Below, piece by piece: positions 24,894-32,615 of a DNA stretch of 45,662 bases (within the stretch, counting starts at the first letter, position 1; each line of letters begins with the position of its first letter). Source of the stretch: Candidatus Omnitrophota bacterium (GTDB lineage Bacteria > Omnitrophota > Gorgyraeia > Velamenicoccales > Velamenicoccaceae); assembly GCA_016235185.1 (NCBI GenBank), contig JACRLT010000047.1, positions 1 through 45,662 on the forward strand. The letters run 5' to 3'. A model generated the notes under the pieces. It did not search any database and had not been told where the DNA came from. It saw nothing but the letters and a program-made list of their open reading frames with translations. Made by a program: the position numbers and the translations under genes.

Positions 24894-25442
24894 ATGTTTC
24901 CATCTTTAAGTAAGGATATACAGCGTTATCTGGGTGAGGGTAGAGTGACTTGGCGGGATAGGATAGAGTTGATTTTTACTCAAGGGGTCTGGGCCATTGT
25001 TGTTTATCGTTTTGGCCGATGGGTGCATGTCCATTTGAAAATCCCAGTCGTCAGGCAGCTTTGCAAGATTTTAGCCTTTTTTACCCAAAAGATCATCGAG
25101 ATCACAACAGGGATTTGTATCCCTTTTAGTGCTGAAATTGGAGAAGGGTTTTATGTCGGCCACTTCGGAGGGATCATCTTGAATGGCGGGGTCAAGATGG
25201 GAAAAAACTGCAGTCTTGGGACGGGTGTTGTCATCGGGACTAGAGGCTTAGGGGGTCAGGGCGTGCCTCTGATAGGTGATAATGTTTATATTGGTGTGGG
25301 TGCAAAGATACTGGGTGAAGTTAAGATCGGAAATAATGTGCGAATCGGAGCCAATGCCGTTGTGTTGAGCGATGTTCCTGACAATGCCACTGCTGTCGGG
25401 ATACCAGCCAGGATCATTATAAAAGAAGGAGAACATTTTTAG
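24894..25442 (+). CDS. Hexapeptide-repeat acetyltransferase (serine/sugar O-acetyltransferase type)
   Basis: A 182-aa left-handed beta-helix acyltransferase. The N-terminal helical part (LSKDIQRYLGEGR) is followed by hexapeptide repeats from about residue 80 (GICIPFSAEIGEGFYVGHFG, then IGDNVYIGVGAKILGEVKIG) and a final IGANAVVLSDVPDNATAVG. This plan is shared by serine acetyltransferases and EPS sugar acetyltransferases. In this setting, O-acetylation of the glycan from acetyl-CoA is more likely than cysteine synthesis. AAAGGAAAA precedes the start. Confidence 0.82.
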   Translation: MFPSLSKDIQRYLGEGRVTWRDRIELIFTQGVWAIVVYRFGRWVHVHLKIPVVRQLCKILAFFTQKIIEITTGICIPFSAEIGEGFYVGHFGGIILNGGVKMGKNCSLGTGVVIGTRGLGGQGVPLIGDNVYIGVGAKILGEVKIGNNVRIGANAVVLSDVPDNATAVGIPARIIIKEGEHF

Positions 25443-26786
25443 ATGGGTATTTTAAGATTTGTAAAGAGTATCACGCCTTTTTTTCTTTATGCGGCGGGAG
25501 GTATTGTTTTTTTCATTTCTTTATCCGGCCGGGTATGGGTGGGATTGAATTTTCTGATTCCGCTTTTACCGCTTCAGAATATATTGGAAAAAATGCAGAT
25601 TTTGCCGCTTGGAAAAGATTTTGCAGATATTTTGTTGATCGGTATGATCATCGGCTGGATGGCTTCTAAAGCTTCTCTGCGTGAGAGTTTTTTTTCCCGA
25701 TCTCCTTTCAATAAGCTGATATTTATCTTTTTTTGCTATACGCTGTTTTCGCTTTGGAAAGGATCATTTTATCTGGGCGCATCCCTTCCTCTGGATATCC
25801 ACGATCCGCGTCTCCAAAATTGGAAGAACTATATGGTCCTGCCGCTCATCTTTCTCCTTGTCCTTAATAATATCCGCGATATCTCTGGTATGAAGCGCAT
25901 GTTTCTTACGATGTGTGTTTCTATGATATTGATGAATTTTTACGTCGTGCGTCAGGTCAGCGATGTGACAGCTTGGTGGAATAGGGATAAGATATCAGGG
26001 ACCTTTGTTTGGCTCGGGGTAAATGAGGTCGCAGCTTTCTATGCGGCGTATGTTTTTGTCCTAATAGGTGTCTTCTTCTTCATAAAAGACAAACGATGGA
26101 AAATCGGTTTAGGCTGGCTTATATTTATAAGTTTTTATTGCATTCTTTTTATGTTTTCCCGCGGCGCCTATATGGCGGTTGTTGCCGGGTTGTTGTTTAT
26201 TGCGTTTACCAGAAAAAGATGGCTATTTATTCCGCTTATTTTTTTATTTCTTCTATGGCATACAGTCTTGCCTCAAACCGTCGTAGACAGAATTCAATTC
26301 TCCGAGCGAGGAGAAGGGACATTGGATAATTCCGCCGAAACCCGGCTCATGATCTGGCAGGTGGCGATGTCGATGTTTTCGCAGAATCCAATATTTGGTT
26401 CCGGTTATAATATTCTTAAAGACATGGGGTTGATGGATACACATAATATTTACGTCAAATTTCTTGCCGAACAGGGGATTGTTGGTTTGTTTATTTTTCT
26501 TGCAATTATGTTCCTTGCGGTGAGGCGTGCCTGGCGGCTGCATAAGCGCGCACAAGACCCTTTTTTAAAAGGTTTGAGTTTCGGGTTTTGCGGATGCGTG
26601 TTTGCGTTCATGATCGGGAATTTCTTCGGTGAGAGGTGGATACATATTCCTTTGTCGGCCTTTTTCTGGACTTTCCTTGGCATGGTTGAGAGAGGCAATA
26701 TCATCGTAGATAGCGAAACATCAGCCAATTCTTTAAAAAAGAAAAATAATGCAAAATCGACGTATAAAAATAACTCTGCTAATTGA
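25443..26786 (+). CDS. O-antigen ligase/polymerase-like membrane protein (Wzy_C family)
   Basis: A 447-aa polytopic membrane protein with about ten hydrophobic helices. The large periplasmic loop near residues 270-330 (TVVDRIQFSERGEGTLDNSA, RLMIWQVAMSMFSQNPIFGS, and DTHNIYVKFLAEQGIVG) carries the Arg and His residues typical of WaaL/Wzy_C proteins. Such genes in exosortase loci are candidate O-glycosylation ligases or EPS polymerases. It starts directly after the acetyltransferase stop. The last 38 bases overlap the next gene. Polymerase versus ligase cannot be decided from sequence. Confidence 0.85.
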   Translation: MGILRFVKSITPFFLYAAGGIVFFISLSGRVWVGLNFLIPLLPLQNILEKMQILPLGKDFADILLIGMIIGWMASKASLRESFFSRSPFNKLIFIFFCYTLFSLWKGSFYLGASLPLDIHDPRLQNWKNYMVLPLIFLLVLNNIRDISGMKRMFLTMCVSMILMNFYVVRQVSDVTAWWNRDKISGTFVWLGVNEVAAFYAAYVFVLIGVFFFIKDKRWKIGLGWLIFISFYCILFMFSRGAYMAVVAGLLFIAFTRKRWLFIPLIFLFLLWHTVLPQTVVDRIQFSERGEGTLDNSAETRLMIWQVAMSMFSQNPIFGSGYNILKDMGLMDTHNIYVKFLAEQGIVGLFIFLAIMFLAVRRAWRLHKRAQDPFLKGLSFGFCGCVFAFMIGNFFGERWIHIPLSAFFWTFLGMVERGNIIVDSETSANSLKKKNNAKSTYKNNSAN

Positions 26787-27879
26787 TGTCCTGGAAGATA
26801 TCAAGGGCGGGGCAGAACGCCAGGTTTATGAATTGCTCAAAAGGATAGATAGAAAAAAATTCGAAATTTATCTATATGTTCTTCACCAGAAGGATGTGCC
26901 TGTCCAGATAAAAGAGACAGGCATTTTTATAAAATGCCTCGGGGTTAAAAGGATCTACGGATCCACCGGCATAAAGCAGGGTTTAAGATTCATGAGTTTT
27001 CTTAAAGAAGAAGGTATTGATATTCTTATGACGTATCATTTTAGCTCCGATATTTGGGGGGCTTTTTTCGGCCATTTAGCTAAAGTGCCGGCCATAGTCT
27101 CAAATCGCAGGGATGTGGGTTTTTGGCGCAAGCCCGTGCACGTCTTATTTTATAAGTTGATAGATCCCTGGGTAAAAAAGGTCATCGCTAACTCAAACGC
27201 CGTAAAGAATACGGCTATAAAGGAAGAAAAACTGCCAGCCGAAAAGGTAGAAGTTATTTATAACGGGGTAGACAGGAAAAGATTTGATGTTGTCAGCAGC
27301 GGGATGGAGAAGAAGAAAGAACTCGGATTGCCGCAGGATACAAAAATAGTAGGCTGTGTAAGCAATATTAAGCCGCTTAAGGGGTATGAATATTTGATCG
27401 AAGCCGCCTCCTCAATTGTTCCAGCCAGGCCTCTTGTCCATTTTATAATTATCGGCGAAGATGAAATGAATGGCGCAATACAGAAGCAGGTTATGGAGTT
27501 GGGACTCCAAAACAATGTTCATTTCCTGGGTAAGAGGGACGATGTGCCAGAGTTCCTGTGCATTATGGATGTGTGTGTTTTTTCATCGTTAAGCGAAGGG
27601 ATGTCTAATGCCCTTTTGGAATACATGGCAGCAGGCAGACCAATTGTTGCTACGGCCATACCTGGCAATCTGGACCTTATTAAAGACGGAATCAATGGGA
27701 TATTAGCTCCGCCAAAGGATGCCTGTGCTTTGGAACACGGTATTATACAGCTCCTTAGCGACCAATCTCTTGCTTCCCGGCTCGGTGAGGCGGCTCATTC
27801 CACGGTTTTAGAAGCATTCGATATAGATAGACAATTGCAAAAAATGGAAGGTTTTTTAGAAGGATTAGCAGGTGTCTAA
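26749..27879 (+). CDS. GT4 family glycosyltransferase
   Basis: A 376-aa GT-B glycosyltransferase. Motifs are DVLEDIKGGAERQVYELLKR (acceptor loop), VIYNGVDRKRF, CVSNIKPLKGYEYLIEAA and E-x7-E in LSEGMSNALLEYMAAGRPI. It starts 38 bases inside the ligase gene. It is the last gene before the AbiE module, and the 84 bases after it hold a promoter and a palindrome of that module. Confidence 0.88.
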   Translation: MQNRRIKITLLIDVLEDIKGGAERQVYELLKRIDRKKFEIYLYVLHQKDVPVQIKETGIFIKCLGVKRIYGSTGIKQGLRFMSFLKEEGIDILMTYHFSSDIWGAFFGHLAKVPAIVSNRRDVGFWRKPVHVLFYKLIDPWVKKVIANSNAVKNTAIKEEKLPAEKVEVIYNGVDRKRFDVVSSGMEKKKELGLPQDTKIVGCVSNIKPLKGYEYLIEAASSIVPARPLVHFIIIGEDEMNGAIQKQVMELGLQNNVHFLGKRDDVPEFLCIMDVCVFSSLSEGMSNALLEYMAAGRPIVATAIPGNLDLIKDGINGILAPPKDACALEHGIIQLLSDQSLASRLGEAAHSTVLEAFDIDRQLQKMEGFLEGLAGV

Positions 27880-27890
27880 AATATAAAGCA

Positions 27891-27919
27891 TTGCAATAAG
27901 TTATCAAATATGTTAAACT
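27891..27919 (+). promoter_or_regulatory. Candidate promoter of the AbiE module
   Basis: TTGCAA (27891-27896), 17 bases, TAAACT (27914-27919), about 45 bases before the AbiEi start. Both boxes match the sigma-70 consensus at four of six bases. It follows the glycosyltransferase stop directly. Confidence 0.5.
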
Positions 27920-27936
27920 TTTATTGTTTCCAAAAC

Positions 27937-27952
27937 TAATCATTTTTGATTA
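27937..27952. promoter_or_regulatory. Palindrome near the AbiEi start, candidate operator
   Basis: TAATCA-TTTT-TGATTA is a perfect 6-bp inverted repeat with a 4-base spacer, lying between the candidate promoter and the ATG at 27964. AbiEi proteins are known to repress their own promoters by binding inverted repeats; this site would suit that role. Confidence 0.5.
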
Positions 27953-27963
27953 TTTATAGAAAT

Positions 27964-28608
27964 ATGGATTATAATACTTTCAAAAAGCGTTTTATTAATT
28001 TCCCTGTTATCCAGACACGGGATATTTTGGCTTTGGAAAAGGATAGCAGGCAGGTGCTTTTTAATCAGCTTGCCCGTTGGCGTAAACGAGGACTGATCTT
28101 CAAGCTTAAGCGTGGCGTCTATATGCTTAATGAGAATGACAGGAAGATTAATCCTGAAAAACCATTCATTGCGAACCAGTTATACGCGCCGTCTTACGTC
28201 AGTCTTGAGTATGCCCTCTCATTTTATGAGCTTATTCCGGAAGCAGTGGCTGATGTGACCTCGGTCACTACAAAGAAGACGGCCTCTTTTGAAAATAAAT
28301 TTGGAAAATTTATTTATCAGCACATCAGGCCATGCGCCTTTCGTGGATTTAAGGCCGCCAAGGACGCATCCGGAGGAACCTGTCTTTTAGCTGTACCGGA
28401 AAAAGCCGTTGTGGATTTTATTTATCTCAATTTGCATCTGTTTAAACCCGGGGATAGGGATATTTTTGAACAATCGTACCGGTTTCAAAATCTCGAAATA
28501 CTGAAACTAAAAAAGATCAAAGAAATGGCCTGTCTCTTCAACAATCATAAACTTATTAAAGTGGCCGCAACATTTTGCGAGTTCGCCAGAACGCAGAGGG
28601 CCCAATGA
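27964..28608 (+). CDS. AbiEi-like type IV antitoxin / transcriptional regulator
   Basis: A 214-aa protein with the AbiEi plan. Residues about 15-60 are a winged helix (FPVIQTRDILAL, then LARWRKRGLIFKLKRGVYML). The rest is the antitoxin domain (APSYVSLEYALSFYELIPEA, VTTKKTASFENKFGKFIYQH, AVPEKAVVDFIYLNLH). AbiEi neutralises AbiEii and represses the module promoter. I chose the ATG at 27964; a TTG at 27946 is less likely because it falls inside the palindrome. It overlaps the toxin gene by 4 bases. Confidence 0.88.
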   Translation: MDYNTFKKRFINFPVIQTRDILALEKDSRQVLFNQLARWRKRGLIFKLKRGVYMLNENDRKINPEKPFIANQLYAPSYVSLEYALSFYELIPEAVADVTSVTTKKTASFENKFGKFIYQHIRPCAFRGFKAAKDASGGTCLLAVPEKAVVDFIYLNLHLFKPGDRDIFEQSYRFQNLEILKLKKIKEMACLFNNHKLIKVAATFCEFARTQRAQ

Positions 28609-29414
28609 TCGAAGTCATCAGGCAACAATTAACACGGGATATGACGCAGGAAGAAAAGCTTAACAGGGCACGCGAGATCTTTCAGTTGACTGCTTTAAAG
28701 ATCATTCATGACAAAGAATATTTTAAGAATTTGTCATTCACCGGGGGTACGGCATTAAGAGTTTTGTTTGATTTGAAGCGGTTTTCGGAAGATCTTGATT
28801 TTTCTCTTGTAAATAACAAAGGATATGATTTTGGCAGAATGGTAGCCGGGCTTTTAAAGGAATATGAATTGTACGGATTAAAAGTCGAAGCCAATCCGAA
28901 AGATGATAAAAATGTGCACAGCGTTTTTTTAAAATTTCCCTCTGTCCTTAAAGAGATCGGTTTATCCGCATTGAAAGATCAAAAACTCGCCATTAAATTG
29001 GAGATAGATTCCAATCCGCCTAAAGGGGGTCAGATCACTTCAACACTTGTCAACAAAGTATATATGTTTAATATCGTTCATTTCGATCTTCCGTCGCTTT
29101 TCGCGACAAAGCTGCACGCTTGTTTTTTTAGGAAATATGCCAAAGGCAGGGATTTTTACGACTTGGTCTGGTATTTAGGCAAAAAGATCACGCCTAACTT
29201 TATTCTATTGAATAATGCCATTAAGCAGACGCAAGGGTATGACGCAGCTATCGATGAGAAGAATTTAAAAAGTTTTCTTCTTGGGCGGATCTCAAAAGTT
29301 GATTTCTCGGCTTTGAAAAAAGACGTTGAAAGATTTTTAGAAGATAAGTCGGAGTTGAAGCTTCTTGATCTTGGATTGATCGAGAGCAGTATCGAAACGA
29401 TCTATTCTGTATGA
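28605..29414 (+). CDS. AbiEii-like nucleotidyltransferase toxin (type IV TA)
   Basis: A 269-aa toxin of the AbiEii/DUF1814 nucleotidyltransferase family. All four family motifs are visible: GGTALR (47-52), RFSEDLDFSL (59-68), KLEID (131-135) and KGRDFYDL (180-187). Some AbiEii homologues are reported to add nucleotides to tRNA and so stop growth. The start ATG overlaps the AbiEi stop (ATGA), which selects 28605 over the upstream frame extension. Its own stop overlaps the start of the next glycosyltransferase gene, again ATGA, so a toxin gene is coupled to a polysaccharide gene. Confidence 0.9.
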   Translation: MIEVIRQQLTRDMTQEEKLNRAREIFQLTALKIIHDKEYFKNLSFTGGTALRVLFDLKRFSEDLDFSLVNNKGYDFGRMVAGLLKEYELYGLKVEANPKDDKNVHSVFLKFPSVLKEIGLSALKDQKLAIKLEIDSNPPKGGQITSTLVNKVYMFNIVHFDLPSLFATKLHACFFRKYAKGRDFYDLVWYLGKKITPNFILLNNAIKQTQGYDAAIDEKNLKSFLLGRISKVDFSALKKDVERFLEDKSELKLLDLGLIESSIETIYSV

Positions 29415-30496
29415 TTATCGCGCATCTTATCAGCAGTGTCGGACTATACGGGGCAGAGCGGGTGATGTTAAACCTCGTTGCCGGCCAGAGAGAGCGCGGC
29501 GATGAAGCCTTTGTTATTGTGATCAATAATGCGCATAAACCGAATCTCGATGTATTTGAGGCTGTCAAAAAAGCTGGTTTGCATTGTGAGGTTGTAACAT
29601 CAAAAGGAAGGTTTGATCTTGGAGTTGTCACCGCGGTAGTAAAAATATTGAAAGAAAAAGGCGCGGATATCCTACATACCCATAATTATAAGTCAAACCT
29701 CTTGGGGTTATTGTCTGCGAAAAAAATAGGCGTTCCTGTTGTTGCCACTTTGCACGGATATATAGGTAACAGCGCAAAATTAAGGTTTTATGAGGCTTTG
29801 GACAGGGGTATTTTAAAGTTTTTTAATAGAGTCGTCTTGGTAGATAAAAGCTTGGAAAGATGGTTCCTCAATAATGATGTTAAGAAGGTAGTTATAAATA
29901 ACGGTGTTGAAATAAACGAGGCTGATTTAGAGCCCAAGATCGATAAAAAAGAAATAATCGTAGGCACTGTCGGCCGCTTGAGCCAGGAAAAAGGGCATAA
30001 GTATTTGATAGAGGCTTTTGCGGAGTTTAACAAGAAGTATAGCCAAGGCCGTCTTTTGATAGTAGGTGGCGGCGAGTTAAACGAAAGTCTCAAGTCTCAA
30101 GTCTCAAGTCTCAAGATAAAAGATAAAGTAGTTTTTGCTGGATTTCAAAGCGAAGTAAAGCCTTTTTATGAAAATATGGATATTTATGTTTCTTCATCAC
30201 TGGTCGAGCACTTCCCTTTGTCTATTTTAGAGGCGATGAGTTTTGGTAAGGCGATCATAGCGACTGATGCAGGCGGCACAAAAGAGCTGATCAAAGACCG
30301 CACCACGGGTATTTTAATTAAACAAGGGGATAGTGAGGCCATCTTAAATAGTCTGTTGCTTCTGGCAGGCGATGTTGATTTGCGCAGTATCTTAGGCGAA
30401 AATGCCAGAAAATTTGTTAAAGAAAATTATTCTTTGGAAAAGATGGCGCAGGCTTATAAAAAAGTTTATGAAGAAGTTTTATCCGGGGAACGCTGA
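29411..30496 (+). CDS. GT4 family glycosyltransferase with internal heptamer repeat
   Basis: A 361-aa GT-B glycosyltransferase. Motifs are SSVGLYGAERVMLNL (acceptor loop), HTHNYKSNLLG, VINNGVEI, TVGRLSQEKGHKYLIEAF and E-x7-E in LVEHFPLSILEAMSFG. Between two of the C-terminal strands the protein reads ESLKSQVSSLKIKDK, which is encoded by a pure heptanucleotide tandem repeat (30085-30115). Homologues have a short variable loop there. Gain or loss of one unit would shift the frame. The start overlaps the toxin stop by 4 bases; the stop overlaps the next start by 1. Confidence 0.88.
   Translation: MIIAHLISSVGLYGAERVMLNLVAGQRERGDEAFVIVINNAHKPNLDVFEAVKKAGLHCEVVTSKGRFDLGVVTAVVKILKEKGADILHTHNYKSNLLGLLSAKKIGVPVVATLHGYIGNSAKLRFYEALDRGILKFFNRVVLVDKSLERWFLNNDVKKVVINNGVEINEADLEPKIDKKEIIVGTVGRLSQEKGHKYLIEAFAEFNKKYSQGRLLIVGGGELNESLKSQVSSLKIKDKVVFAGFQSEVKPFYENMDIYVSSSLVEHFPLSILEAMSFGKAIIATDAGGTKELIKDRTTGILIKQGDSEAILNSLLLLAGDVDLRSILGENARKFVKENYSLEKMAQAYKKVYEEVLSGER
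30085..30115. repeat. Heptanucleotide tandem repeat inside a glycosyltransferase gene
   Basis: Four perfect AAGTCTC units plus AAG. Unit length is not a multiple of three, so slippage by one or two units would break the frame of the gene at 29411. Confidence 0.95.
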
Positions 30497-31482
30497 TGCA
30501 AGATAATATTGCGATTTCTAAGGTAGTTATTTTTTCCTGGCTGTTTTTTTTCTACTGTTTTTTTGCCCTTGTTATTTCGATCATACTCCTGGTCATAGGG
30601 GATTATTTTAAAGGGCAGAAAAAATTCTCTTTGTTTAAGGCCTGCCGGTTCCTCACTTTGATTTTTTTATCGCCCCTTGTGATATCTCTTTTAGCATGGA
30701 TAGATGCCAGATTTATCGAACCTAACTGGATAGAAGTAAAGCACGTCACTATAAAGTCGGATAAATTTAACGATTCGTTATCCCAAATTAAATTTGTCCA
30801 GATATCGGACCTTCATATAGAACGTTTTGGCTATAGGGAAAGGGCGCTGATCGCGAACATAAACAGGATAAAGCCTGATATTATTTTTTTTACAGGTGAT
30901 CTTGTTAATACGAAGAAAGATCTCCCGGTTGCCCTGGAGGTCTTGAGGCAATTGCATGCTAATAAAGGCATTTATGCCATTTTGGGCAATAACGATTATT
31001 ATTTTGTAAATGAAAGCCACCTTATTAATAATTTGAAAGAGATGGGGATCGTAACGTTAAGATATGATAACCTGAAGCTTGATCTGGGTGAAAATAATCG
31101 GCTCTGGCTCATCGGTATATCTGACAAATATGCTGAATTCGCAAATTACGGCCAAATCTCGTATGTATCAGAGGCATTCAGCGGCGTGCCAGTAGATGAG
31201 CCGAAGGTCTTATTATTGCATGACCCAAACGAGGCAGGCTTGAGCATTGTCGGTGAGCATGAGCCTCAATTGATACTCGCCGGCCATACACACGGAGGCC
31301 AATTCGGTATCTCATTTTTACGCAAATACTCTGATTATGCCGAAAGGTCGAAATATATGGCAGGTTTGTTTGACGTAAATGGGGTGCCTTTATATGTGAA
31401 CCGCGGCATAGGTATGAATACGCGTCCCATAAGGTTTTTTTGCCGGCCGGAGATCACGGTTTTTACTTTTAGATCAAAATGA
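30496..31482 (+). CDS. Membrane-anchored calcineurin-like metallophosphoesterase (YkuE/YaeI type)
   Basis: A 328-aa protein. Two N-terminal hydrophobic segments lie near residues 10-32 and 50-66, and the catalytic domain follows. Metal ligands are in DLHIERFGYR, FTGDLVN, LGNNDYY, LLHDPNEAG and AGHTHGGQFG, the full metallophosphoesterase set. Relatives act on lipid-linked phosphates such as UDP-diacylglucosamine or are general phosphodiesterases. Inside an EPS locus it might recycle a lipid carrier or trim a phosphate, but that is a guess. Overlaps both neighbours by a few bases. Confidence 0.82.
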   Translation: MQDNIAISKVVIFSWLFFFYCFFALVISIILLVIGDYFKGQKKFSLFKACRFLTLIFLSPLVISLLAWIDARFIEPNWIEVKHVTIKSDKFNDSLSQIKFVQISDLHIERFGYRERALIANINRIKPDIIFFTGDLVNTKKDLPVALEVLRQLHANKGIYAILGNNDYYFVNESHLINNLKEMGIVTLRYDNLKLDLGENNRLWLIGISDKYAEFANYGQISYVSEAFSGVPVDEPKVLLLHDPNEAGLSIVGEHEPQLILAGHTHGGQFGISFLRKYSDYAERSKYMAGLFDVNGVPLYVNRGIGMNTRPIRFFCRPEITVFTFRSK

Positions 31483-32615
31483 ATATTCTATTCGTTGTTC
31501 CTCGGCTTCCGGAACCGCCGGATACAGGCGGAAAGATCCGTACGTATAACCTGATCAAGCAGGCCCGTGCGCATGGGCACGAGGTGACTGTGCTGCCGTT
31601 TTCCGGCCCAGATCGTATCTCGGCAATGGCGGTTTTTTTTGCTATAAGGCGAGGATTGCCTTTAAGCGTAGCCAAGTATCGCAGCTCCGAAATGGCAGAA
31701 GCGATTAATAGGGCTATCCGCGAGAAAAAGATCGATCTTGTCCACTTTGACCACGTACATATGGGGCAGTATATCGATGTCTGCCCCGGCATCCCGTGTA
31801 TTATTGATGAACACAACGTGGAGTGCCTTATCTTGAAGAGGCTTGCTCAAAATACGCGCAATCTTTTAAAAATGTTCGTTTTTTTGCGTGAGCAGCGCCG
31901 GATGGCCGCGTTGGAGGCGCGCGTCTGCTCGAAAGCATTTCGGGTGTTGTTCGTTTCAGAGGAAGACAGGCAGAACTATGGAGAGCTGGGAGCCGGCTTC
32001 AATAATACTGTCGTCGTCCCAAATGGGGTGGATACGGAGTATTTCCAGAGTACAGAGGACAGAGTACAGAGGACAGAAGAAGCATTGGTGTTTACGGGGT
32101 CGATGGATTGGCTGCCGAATAGTGATTCTGTTGAATATTTTTGCAAGGAAATATTGCCTCTTGTTTGGAAACAGAGCCCGCAAGTAAAATTTTATGTCGT
32201 TGGGAAAAATCCTCCGCAGAACATTAAGAAGTTTGGCGAGAATGACATGCGCATTATTGTGACCGGAGGGGTAGCGGATGTCAGGCCCTATGTGGAAAAG
32301 GCAAAGATCTTTGTCGTCCCGCTGCGTATCGGCGGCGGCACTCGTTTAAAGATCCTTGAGGCCATGTCCATGGGAAAAGCAGTGGTCTCAACTACGATCG
32401 GCGCGGAGGGTATCAGGTGCATTGATGGCCGCGATATTGTGCTTGCAGATACACCGCAGGCATTTGCTGATGAAGTTCTTGGATTGTTGCGCGACGAAGT
32501 AAAAAGAGCGGCCTTAAGCGATGCGGGCCGCCATCTTGTGCTCGACGCATATGATTGGAAGATCGTAGGACAAAAACTTAATAAAACATATGAAGAGATC
32601 GTACCCAAAAGATAA
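31479..32615 (+). CDS. GT4 glycosyltransferase, PEP-CTERM/EpsH1-associated type
   Basis: A 378-aa GT-B glycosyltransferase. Its N-terminus (VVPRLPEPPDTGGKIRTYNL), DEHNVECLILKRLA and C-terminal LRIGGGTRLKILEAMSMGK match the sugar transferase group tied to exosortase systems. The donor motif has Gly in place of the first Glu of E-x7-E, which is normal for that group. The loop QSTEDRVQRTEEAL is encoded by a heptamer array (32046-32080). The start overlaps the upstream gene by 4 bases and the end overlaps the next by 26. Confidence 0.87.
   Translation: MNILFVVPRLPEPPDTGGKIRTYNLIKQARAHGHEVTVLPFSGPDRISAMAVFFAIRRGLPLSVAKYRSSEMAEAINRAIREKKIDLVHFDHVHMGQYIDVCPGIPCIIDEHNVECLILKRLAQNTRNLLKMFVFLREQRRMAALEARVCSKAFRVLFVSEEDRQNYGELGAGFNNTVVVPNGVDTEYFQSTEDRVQRTEEALVFTGSMDWLPNSDSVEYFCKEILPLVWKQSPQVKFYVVGKNPPQNIKKFGENDMRIIVTGGVADVRPYVEKAKIFVVPLRIGGGTRLKILEAMSMGKAVVSTTIGAEGIRCIDGRDIVLADTPQAFADEVLGLLRDEVKRAALSDAGRHLVLDAYDWKIVGQKLNKTYEEIVPKR
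32046..32080. repeat. Heptanucleotide tandem repeat inside a glycosyltransferase gene
   Basis: Five units in a row: CAGAGTA, CAGAGGA, CAGAGTA, CAGAGGA, CAGAAGA. It encodes the polar loop between the two GT-B domains of the gene at 31479. The total length (35 bases) is not a multiple of three. Confidence 0.93.
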
